Assembly: GCA_018882545.1 (NCBI GenBank)
Contig: VERS01000203.1
Coordinates: 1-5,175, forward strand
From: Mycobacterium sp.
Lineage (GTDB): Bacteria > Actinomycetota > Actinomycetes > Mycobacteriales > Mycobacteriaceae
Length of the DNA stretch: 5,175 bases
Direction of reading: 5' to 3'
Every line of letters starts with the position of its first letter. Positions within the stretch are counted from its first letter, which is position 1. Below the pieces are notes generated by a model. The model worked only from the letters and a program-made list of their open reading frames with translations. It was not told where the DNA came from and made no database searches. Below are positions 1 to 5,175 of this stretch, one piece after another. A program made the position numbers and the translations under genes.

Positions 1-1862
1 GGTGCGGTGATGGTGTGCTCCATTTTCATCGCTTCCAGCCACACCAGCGGCTGACCCGCGGTGACGGTATCCCCCAGTCCGGCGCCCAACCGGATCACCG
101 ATCCGGGCATCGGCGCGACCAGCGAGCCTTTGTCGGTCACCGTGCCCGCCTGCGGGAAACGGGGGACGGCGCTGAAGGCGACCGGCCCCAGCGGGGAGTC
201 GATGTAAACCTGGTCGCCGTAGCGGCTGACGGCGAAGGCCGTGCCGACACCGCCGTGCGCCAGCACGACCTCCGCGGGGGTCGCCGAGACCAGGTCGACT
301 CCGGGGTCGTCGGGCAGGTGCACGCCGGTGCGGGTGAACCGGTAGTCGACGCGGTGTTCGGCGCCGGCGGTGTCGCGGTAGCACTTGAGCTGATTGGCCG
401 ACACGACGTTGCGCCAGCCTCCCGGCAGCGAGCCCAGTACCGGCGCAGCGGCGCGGTTGGCGGCGGCCTCGGCCAGCGCGGCGGCCAGCGCGGAGAGTCG
501 CACCGCACGGTCGTCGGCCAGCCCGGCAGCCATGATCTGCAGTCCGTGGGTGTCGAAGAACGCGGTGTCGGTCTCACCGGCCACAAACGCCGGATGGCGA
601 AGGACGTTGACCAACAGCTCGCGGTTGGTCGGCGGCCCGTGCAGCCGGGTGCGGGCCAGCGCGTCGGCCAGCACCCGGGCTGCGCGGACCCGGGTCGGTG
701 CGCGGGCGATGACCTTGGCCAGCATCGGGTCGTAGTAGATCGAGACGACCGAACCGTCGTGGATCCCGGAGTCCAGCCGGATACCGGTACCGCTCAGCGG
801 TCCGAACCGGCTGGCCACGCCCGGAACGGCAAAGTGATGGATCCGCCCGGCCTGCGGCTGCCAGTCCCGCGCCGGGTCCTCGGCGTAGAGCCGGGCTTCG
901 ATGGAATGACCGGCGGCAGCGGGGGGTTGGGCGCTCAGCGCCTCGCCGTCAGCGACGGCCAGTTGCCACTCCACCAGGTCAAGGCCAGTGGTCAGTTCCG
1001 TCACCGGGTGCTCCACCTGCAGTCGGGTGTTCATCTCCAGGAAGAAGAAGTCCCCGGCGTCATCGGCCAGAAACTCCACCGTCCCGGCGCCGCAGTACCC
1101 GATCGCCCCGGCCGCCACCCGCGCGGCTTCGAACAGCCGCTCCCGCATGCCCGGCACGCGCTCGACGAGCGGGGACGGAGCCTCCTCGATGATCTTCTGG
1201 TGCCGGCGCTGGATCGAGCACTCCCGCTCACCGACCGCCCACACCGTGCCGTGCCGGTCGGCCAGTACCTGCACCTCGACATGGCGCCCCCGCGGAAGGT
1301 AGCGCTCGCAGAACACCGTCGGATCCCCGAATGCCGACTCGGCCTCCCGGCGCGCGGCGCGCACCTGTACCGGCAGGTCGCCCAGCAGGTGCACCACCCG
1401 CATACCGCGACCGCCGCCGCCGGCGGACGCTTTGACCAGAACCGGCAGTTCGTCGGCCCGGACCGCGGCCGGGTCGAGTTCGGCCAGCGTCGGAACCCCG
1501 GCCGCCGACATGATCTTCTTGGCCGCGATCTTGGACCCCATGGCGGTGACCGCAGCCGCGGGCGGTCCGATCCACGTCAGGCCCGCATCAACCACGGCGA
1601 GCGCGAAACCCGGGTTCTCCGAGAGGAATCCGTACCCCGGATGGACGGCGTCCGCGCCGGCCGCGCGGGCCGCGGCCACCAGTGCCTCGGCATCCAGATA
1701 GCTGTCGACACAGACTCGGGCGTCGGCCTCGGTGACGTGCGGGGAGTCGACGTCGTGTTCGGTATAGACCGCGACCGTACCGATGCCCAGGCGTCGGCAG
1801 GTGGCGAACACCCGCCGGGCGATCTCGCCCCGGTTGGCGACCAGGACCCTGTCGATGGTCAT
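1..1862 (-). CDS. accA2: Acyl-CoA carboxylase alpha subunit (biotin carboxylase + biotin carrier), 3' end missing
   Basis: This subunit uses ATP and bicarbonate to carboxylate its own biotin, which then delivers the carboxyl group to the partner beta subunit. It is cytosolic. 620 residues are visible. The biotin carboxylase domain (about 1-450) opens with RVLVANRGEIARR (5-17). It carries HPGYGFLSENPG at 74-85, the ATP-grasp glycine loop KASAGGGGRGM at 144-154, SIQRRHQK (216-223) followed by EEAP, and the active-site stretch EMNTRLQVEHP at 276-286 (E276, N278, R280, E284). A less conserved segment at about 470-570 matches the BT domain that docks alpha onto beta in MCC/PCC-type enzymes. The biotin-carrier domain begins near 582 (APMPGSV) and holds EAMKMEH, with K613 the biotinylated lysine. 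The frame is open to the window edge. Family members are about 650-670 residues, so about 45 are missing. The ATG at 1862 is chosen because the conserved N-terminus follows directly and AAGG lies 9 bases upstream. The symbol is assigned by synteny with M. tuberculosis Rv0973c. Confidence 0.95.
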   Translation of the reverse strand, partial: MTIDRVLVANRGEIARRVFATCRRLGIGTVAVYTEHDVDSPHVTEADARVCVDSYLDAEALVAAARAAGADAVHPGYGFLSENPGFALAVVDAGLTWIGPPAAAVTAMGSKIAAKKIMSAAGVPTLAELDPAAVRADELPVLVKASAGGGGRGMRVVHLLGDLPVQVRAARREAESAFGDPTVFCERYLPRGRHVEVQVLADRHGTVWAVGERECSIQRRHQKIIEEAPSPLVERVPGMRERLFEAARVAAGAIGYCGAGTVEFLADDAGDFFFLEMNTRLQVEHPVTELTTGLDLVEWQLAVADGEALSAQPPAAAGHSIEARLYAEDPARDWQPQAGRIHHFAVPGVASRFGPLSGTGIRLDSGIHDGSVVSIYYDPMLAKVIARAPTRVRAARVLADALARTRLHGPPTNRELLVNVLRHPAFVAGETDTAFFDTHGLQIMAAGLADDRAVRLSALAAALAEAAANRAAAPVLGSLPGGWRNVVSANQLKCYRDTAGAEHRVDYRFTRTGVHLPDDPGVDLVSATPAEVVLAHGGVGTAFAVSRYGDQVYIDSPLGPVAFSAVPRFPQAGTVTDKGSLVAPMPGSVIRLGAGLGDTVTAGQPLVWLEAMKMEHTITA

Positions 1863-1900
1863 CGGGGTCGACCTTGCCCGGTCGTGCCCACGCTCGTCAT
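1859..1900 (-). other. 13-codon bridging mini-ORF between beta and alpha carboxylase genes
   Basis: An ATG at 1900-1898 overlaps the TGA of the beta gene (TGATG). It opens a reading frame MTSVGTTGQGRPR whose TGA (1861-1859) overlaps the ATG of the alpha gene (ATGA). It is out of frame with the alpha gene. No good Shine-Dalgarno precedes it, so it could only be read by ribosomes that have just terminated on the beta gene. The overlaps are seen directly. A coupling role is inference, and the arrangement could be chance in so short a gap. No peptide function is claimed. Confidence 0.3.
1872..1875 (-). promoter_or_regulatory. Ribosome binding site of the carboxylase alpha gene
   Basis: On the minus strand AAGG lies 9 bases before the ATG at 1862, inside the only real gap of the operon. 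It supports that ATG as the start. It is modest compared with the dehydrogenase site at 4648-4655, so translation of this gene may also depend on ribosomes arriving from upstream. Confidence 0.5.
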
Positions 1901-3495
1901 CACATCCGGAAGACGCCGAAGTTCGACGTCCCCTTGACTGGGCCGTTGGCGATGGCCGACAGGCACATCCCCAGGACGGTTCGGGTGTCGCGGGGATCGA
2001 TCACCCCGTCGTCGTAGAGCCGACCGGACAGGAACATCGGCAGTGACTCCGCCTCGATCTGGGCCTCGACCGCGGCGCGCAGGGCGGCGTCGGCGTGCTC
2101 GTCGACGGACTGCCCGCGAGCCTGGGCGGCGGCCCTGTTGACGATGGACAGCACGCCGGCCAGTTGCGCCCCACCCATCACCGCGGACTTGGCGCTGGGC
2201 CAGGCGAACAGGAACCGGGGATCGTAGGCGCGGCCACACATCCCGTAGTGACCGGCGCCGTAGGAGGCGCCGATGAGCAGGGATATGTGCGGGACGGCCG
2301 AGTTGGACACGGCGTTGATCATCATCGCGCCGTGCTTGATCATCCCGCCTTCCTCGTAGGCCTTGCCGACCATGTAGCCGGTGGTGTTGTGCAGGAACAG
2401 CAGCGGGGTGTTGGACTGGTTGGCCAGCTGGATGAACTGGGTCGCCTTCTGGGATTCCTCGCTGAACAGCACCCCCCGGGCGTTGGCCAGGACGCCCACC
2501 GGGTAGCCGTGAACACCGGCCCAACCGGTGACCAGAGAAGCCCCGTACAACGGCTTGAACTCATCGAAGTCGGAGTCGTCGACGACGCGGGCGATCACCT
2601 CCCGCGGGTCGAACGGGACACGCAAGTCGGCCGGCACGATGCCGAGCAGCTCTTGGGCGTCGGCCAGTGGTTCGCCGAATTCACCCGGGGTGGGGCCCTG
2701 CTTGGTCCAGTTCAGCCTTGCCACGATCCGGCGTCCGATCCGGATCGCGTCGAGTTCGTCGGTGGCGAAGTAGTCGGCCAATCCGGAAATCCGGGCGTGC
2801 ATCTCCGCCCCGCCCAGGGACTCGTCGTCGGACTCCTCCCCGGTGGCCATCTTGACCAACGGCGGCCCGGCCAGGAACACCTTGGAGCGTTCCCTGATCA
2901 TGACCACATGATCGGACATCCCAGGCACGTAAGCGCCACCGGCGGTGGAGTTGCCGAAAACCAGGGCGATGGTGGGGATTCCGGCCGCCGAGAGGCGGGT
3001 GAGGTCGCGGAACATCCGGCCGCCCGGAATGAAGATCTCCTTCTGGGTGGGTAGGTCCGCACCGCCGGACTCCACGAGCGAAATGAGCGGCAACCGGTTC
3101 TCCAGCGCAATCTGGTTGGCCCGCAACACTTTCTTCAATGTCCAGGGGTTGGAGGTGCCGCCCTTGACGGTGGGGTCGTGGGCCACGAGCATGCATTCGG
3201 TGCCCTTCACCACGCCGATACCGATGACCAGGCTGGCCCCCACCTGGAACTCGGTTCCGTAGCCGGCCAGCGGACAGAGTTCCAGGAGCGGCGAATCCGG
3301 ATCGACCAGCAATTCGATGCGCTCGCGCGCGGTCAGCTTGCCCCGGCCGTGATGACGCTCCACGTATTTCGGCCCACCGCCGGCGAGCGCCCGGTCCAGT
3401 TCGGTGTCGAGCTCGGCGAGTTTGGCCAGCATCGCCTCGGTCGCCTCGGTGTAGGCGGGTGCGGCGGTGTCGACCGCGGTCCGGAGGGTGCTCAC
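1900..3495 (-). CDS. accD2: Acyl-CoA carboxylase beta subunit (carboxyltransferase), MCC/GCC-like
   Basis: This subunit transfers the carboxyl group from biotin, carried by the alpha subunit, to an acyl-CoA. Its relatives form alpha6-beta6 holoenzymes. The 531-residue protein is complete and of normal length for 3-methylcrotonyl-CoA carboxylase beta (MCC-beta). The N-terminal carboxyltransferase half has ERHHGRGKLTARERI (46-60), ESGGADLP (142-149), the oxyanion-hole segment NSTAGGAYVPGMSD (182-195) and FLAGPPLVKMATGE (207-220). The C-terminal half has GVLFSEESQKATQFIQLANQ (341-360), LLFLHNTTGYMVG (365-377) and GASYGAGHYGMCGRAY (409-424), and it ends in FGVFRM as MCC-beta does. It differs from leucine-pathway MCC-beta in two conserved segments (see findings). 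Start: GTG at 3495, overlapping the dehydrogenase stop as GTGA. An in-frame upstream start at 3690 would add 65 residues lying wholly inside the dehydrogenase gene, with no family resemblance. No clear ribosome site precedes the GTG, so coupling to the upstream gene is likely. The symbol follows synteny with Rv0974c (about 529 residues). Confidence 0.95.
   Translation of the reverse strand: MSTLRTAVDTAAPAYTEATEAMLAKLAELDTELDRALAGGGPKYVERHHGRGKLTARERIELLVDPDSPLLELCPLAGYGTEFQVGASLVIGIGVVKGTECMLVAHDPTVKGGTSNPWTLKKVLRANQIALENRLPLISLVESGGADLPTQKEIFIPGGRMFRDLTRLSAAGIPTIALVFGNSTAGGAYVPGMSDHVVMIRERSKVFLAGPPLVKMATGEESDDESLGGAEMHARISGLADYFATDELDAIRIGRRIVARLNWTKQGPTPGEFGEPLADAQELLGIVPADLRVPFDPREVIARVVDDSDFDEFKPLYGASLVTGWAGVHGYPVGVLANARGVLFSEESQKATQFIQLANQSNTPLLFLHNTTGYMVGKAYEEGGMIKHGAMMINAVSNSAVPHISLLIGASYGAGHYGMCGRAYDPRFLFAWPSAKSAVMGGAQLAGVLSIVNRAAAQARGQSVDEHADAALRAAVEAQIEAESLPMFLSGRLYDDGVIDPRDTRTVLGMCLSAIANGPVKGTSNFGVFRM
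3492..3495 (-). other. GTGA start/stop overlap, dehydrogenase to carboxylase beta
   Basis: The GTG of the beta gene (3495-3493) overlaps the TGA of the dehydrogenase (3494-3492). Unlike the junction at 4637-4640, the preceding 20 bases hold no purine-rich Shine-Dalgarno. Beta-subunit synthesis therefore probably relies on ribosomes that have finished the dehydrogenase. The overlap is seen directly and the dependence is inferred. Confidence 0.85.
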
Positions 3496-4640
3496 GGCTG
3501 ATAGCCCAGGGTCTTGGCGGCCAGCCCGGTCATGATCTCGGTGGTACCGCCGCCGATACCCAGGATGCGCATGTCCCGGTACTGGCGTTCGACCTCCGAT
3601 TCGGCCATGTAACCCATGCCCCCGAACAGCTGGACGGCCTGATTCGCCACCCACTCCCCGGCTTCGACCGCGGTGTTCTTGGCGAAGCACACCGGGGCGA
3701 TCAGATCCTGATCACCGGCGAGCTGCCGCTCGACGACGTGGCGGCAGTACACCCGGGCCACGTCGATGCGCCGGGCCATCTCGGCCAACGTGTTCTGCAC
3801 ACCCTGCCGGGCGATCAGGGGCTTGCCGAACGTCTCCCGGTCGCGACACCACCGCACGGTGATGTCCAGACACCGCTGCGCGCTGGAGTAGGCCTGCACG
3901 GCAAGCCCGATGCGTTCGGCCACGAAGGCCTGCGCGATCTGCAGGAAGCCGGTGTTCTCCACGCCCACCAGGTTTTCCACCGGCACCCGCACGTCGGCGA
4001 AGGACAGCTCGGCGGTGTCGGAGGAACGCCAGCCCATCTTGGCCAGTTTGCGGCTCACCGCGAAGCCCGGTGTGCCCTTCTCGATGACCAGCAGGGAGAT
4101 CCCGGCCGCGCCGGGACCGCCGGTGCGGACCGCAGCCACCACGTAGTCGCCGCGCACCGCCGAGGTGATGTAGGTCTTGGACCCGTTGACCACGTAGACG
4201 TCACCGTCGCGCACTGCCGTCGTGCGTAGGTGCCCGACGTCAGAACCGCCGCCCGGTTCGGTGATGGCCAGCGAACCGATCATCTCCCCGCCCAGCGTCG
4301 GCTTGACGTACTTCCCGATCAGCCGCGCGTCGCCGGTGGCGATCATGTGGGGTACGGCGATCCCGACGGTGAACAGGGATGCAAACACCCCGCCGGGGGT
4401 GCCGGCCTCGTGGAGCTCCTCGCAGATGATCGCGGTGTCGGCCGCGTCGCCGCCGGCACCGCCGACCGCCTCGGGGAAACCCACACCGAGCAGGCCGGCC
4501 GCGGCGGCCGCGCGGCTGAGTTCGCGGGGCAGTTCGCCGACCCGCTCCCACTCGTCGATGTTCGGCAGGATCTCCCGCTCGGCGAAGGTGCGCACCGATT
4601 TCCGCAGTAGCTGCCGCTCGGGAGTGGTCCAGATGCTCAC
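3492..4640 (-). CDS. fadE13: Acyl-CoA dehydrogenase, isovaleryl-type active site
   Basis: This is an FAD-dependent enzyme that oxidises an acyl-CoA to the trans-2-enoyl-CoA and passes electrons to electron-transfer flavoprotein. It is cytosolic. The 382-residue protein is complete and shows the standard layout: N-terminal helical domain (about 1-118), middle beta domain with the first family signature AITEPGGGSD (125-134), and C-terminal helical domain (about 230-380). The C-terminal domain has RETFGKPLIARQ (268-279) and the second signature from Q337 through GGMGY (340-344) to YRD (354-356). The position that holds the catalytic glutamate in short- and medium-chain enzymes (YEGT) is here G364 within GGGTTEI. 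The alternative helix-G glutamate of isovaleryl- and long-chain dehydrogenases is present as E242 in AERIGLA. The start is GTG at 4640, with a strong GGAGGAGG 7 bases upstream. An in-frame start at 4700 is rejected because its extra residues lie in the AtuA gene and add no family sequence. The symbol is by synteny with Rv0975c, also 382 residues. The substrate is not readable from sequence alone. Confidence 0.94.
   Translation of the reverse strand: MSIWTTPERQLLRKSVRTFAEREILPNIDEWERVGELPRELSRAAAAAGLLGVGFPEAVGGAGGDAADTAIICEELHEAGTPGGVFASLFTVGIAVPHMIATGDARLIGKYVKPTLGGEMIGSLAITEPGGGSDVGHLRTTAVRDGDVYVVNGSKTYITSAVRGDYVVAAVRTGGPGAAGISLLVIEKGTPGFAVSRKLAKMGWRSSDTAELSFADVRVPVENLVGVENTGFLQIAQAFVAERIGLAVQAYSSAQRCLDITVRWCRDRETFGKPLIARQGVQNTLAEMARRIDVARVYCRHVVERQLAGDQDLIAPVCFAKNTAVEAGEWVANQAVQLFGGMGYMAESEVERQYRDMRILGIGGGTTEIMTGLAAKTLGYQP
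4637..4640 (-). other. GTGA start/stop overlap, AtuA-family gene to dehydrogenase
   Basis: The GTG start of the dehydrogenase (4640-4638) shares two bases with the TGA stop of the AtuA-family gene (4639-4637). Four-base overlaps of this kind mark genes on one transcript and usually couple translation. Here a strong ribosome site is also present, so the downstream gene may be translated independently too. Confidence 0.85.
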
Positions 4641-5175
4641 TGAACAGCCTCCTCCGGGAGAATCTCCTCCGGGATTTCGACGTGGCGGCTGCGCAGCCAC
4701 TCACCCAGTCCCTTGGCCTGCGGGTCGAATCTGGCCTGGTAGGCCACGCCCCTGCCGAGGATGCCGTCGATGACGAAGTTCACCGCCCGGATACCGGGCA
4801 GCAGATGGCGGGTGACGGTCAGACCTGTTGCCTCCGGGAGGAGTTGGCGCAGCCGGTCGACGGTCAGGTTGTCGGTCAGCCAGCGGTATTGCGCATCGGT
4901 GCGCACCCACAGGCCGATGTTGGCGCTGCCGCCCTTGTCGCCACTACGGGCGCCGGCGACTGTGCCCAACGGCAGACGCCGGGTGAGTCCCGCGGGGGTC
5001 GGCGGGTGTGCCGGCGCGGGCTCCTCCGCGGCGGCCAACTCCAGCGTCTCGGCGGCCGGCGCGATGGGCACCCTCGTCCCATCGGGGTGAACCGCGACGT
5101 GGGGCACTTCGGTGGCGGGCACGTAACCGGGGGTGAAGAGCCCGTAGACCGTGGCGTCCGACGGTGGGGCGGTGG
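4637..5175 (-). CDS. AtuA-family (acyclic terpene utilisation) protein, C-terminal part
   Basis: 178 residues and a stop are visible and the frame is open to the window edge, so the gene starts outside. The first 17 visible residues, which include YGLFTPGY, precede a possible GTG at 5122. They continue the same frame, so that GTG is not taken as the start. An Ala/Pro/Glu-rich linker follows (about 4976-5074). Then comes a compact domain of about 110 residues opening with VAGARSGDKGGSANIGLWVR. The RSGDKGG-ANIG core is characteristic of the C-terminal ferredoxin-like domain of AtuA proteins. The larger AtuA/DUF1446 domain should lie upstream. AtuA is named for the Pseudomonas acyclic terpene (citronellol/geraniol) cluster, but its biochemical role is not settled, so no reaction is assigned. 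M. tuberculosis has a protein of this type (Rv0976c) at the same place before fadE13. The family call is fairly sure, the function is unknown. Confidence 0.85.
   Translation of the reverse strand, partial: TAPPSDATVYGLFTPGYVPATEVPHVAVHPDGTRVPIAPAAETLELAAAEEPAPAHPPTPAGLTRRLPLGTVAGARSGDKGGSANIGLWVRTDAQYRWLTDNLTVDRLRQLLPEATGLTVTRHLLPGIRAVNFVIDGILGRGVAYQARFDPQAKGLGEWLRSRHVEIPEEILPEEAVQ
4648..4655 (-). promoter_or_regulatory. Strong ribosome binding site of the acyl-CoA dehydrogenase gene
   Basis: GGAGGAGG on the minus strand ends 7 bases before the GTG at 4640. It sits inside the last codons of the AtuA-family gene, where it encodes part of the C-terminal PEEAVQ. This is the best Shine-Dalgarno match in the window and fixes the dehydrogenase start. 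Confidence 0.8.

Noticed and set aside
440..510. Repetitive GCGGC-rich stretch as a possible repeat element
   Set aside because: It simply encodes an alanine-rich run in the BT region of the alpha subunit, with no regular unit or spacing.
1866..1873. Palindrome GGTCGACC in the beta-alpha gap as a possible operator
   Set aside because: It is only eight bases, overlaps the ribosome site inside an operon, and has no flanking symmetry or promoter. It is likely chance in GC-rich DNA.
15..1937. 640-codon open frame on the plus strand opposite the carboxylase alpha gene
   Set aside because: Its protein is rich in Arg, Gly, His and Pro with no recognisable domain. It mirrors a clearly real biotin carboxylase. 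Long antisense frames are expected in GC-rich coding DNA.
2095..3054. 319-codon plus-strand frame opposite the carboxylase beta gene
   Set aside because: Its composition (G, V, H, D-rich) is that of a codon-bias shadow, and the opposite strand encodes a full carboxyltransferase.
3496..3690. 65-residue N-terminal extension of the beta subunit from an in-frame upstream start
   Set aside because: It lies entirely inside the dehydrogenase gene and reads as Arg/Gly-rich shadow sequence. The GTG at 3495 gives the usual family length and a GTGA overlap.
3459..4229. 256-codon plus-strand frame opposite the acyl-CoA dehydrogenase
   Set aside because: It has no motif, and every conserved acyl-CoA dehydrogenase signature lies on the minus strand.

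Overview
The window is GC-rich DNA, roughly two-thirds G+C, with an actinobacterial look: GTG starts, four-base gene overlaps and strong G/C third-position bias. The gene order and protein lengths fit a mycobacterium (Mycobacterium or Mycolicibacterium). The locus appears to be the counterpart of M. tuberculosis Rv0976c-Rv0973c, that is AtuA-family protein, fadE13, accD2, accA2. This assignment comes from remembered gene order, product lengths and motifs, not from an alignment.

The whole window is one minus-strand operon, read from high to low coordinates, and both end genes run off the window. At 5175-4637 is the C-terminal end of an AtuA-family (acyclic terpene utilisation, formerly DUF1446) protein. 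At 4640-3492 is a complete 382-residue acyl-CoA dehydrogenase. At 3495-1900 is a complete 531-residue carboxyltransferase (beta) subunit of a biotin-dependent acyl-CoA carboxylase. At 1862-1 is the matching alpha subunit (biotin carboxylase, BT and biotin-carrier domains), cut off seven residues after the biotinylated lysine. The first two junctions are four-base GTGA overlaps. The third is a 37-base gap bridged exactly by a 13-codon mini-ORF. No gene-free stretch is longer than those 37 bases, and no promoter, terminator, RNA gene, mobile element or CRISPR array was seen.

Together the genes read as a catabolic module. An FAD-dependent dehydrogenase puts a 2,3 double bond into an acyl-CoA, and a carboxylase of the methylcrotonyl-CoA/geranyl-CoA type carboxylates the product, as in the leucine (liu) and acyclic-terpene (atu) pathways. 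The dehydrogenase has the isovaleryl-CoA-dehydrogenase arrangement of its catalytic base. The beta subunit lacks segments that are conserved in genuine methylcrotonyl-CoA carboxylases, and an AtuA-family gene leads the set. The true substrate is therefore probably a branched or isoprenoid-like acyl-CoA that is not methylcrotonyl-CoA. That is inference. The enzyme families are clear, the substrate is not.
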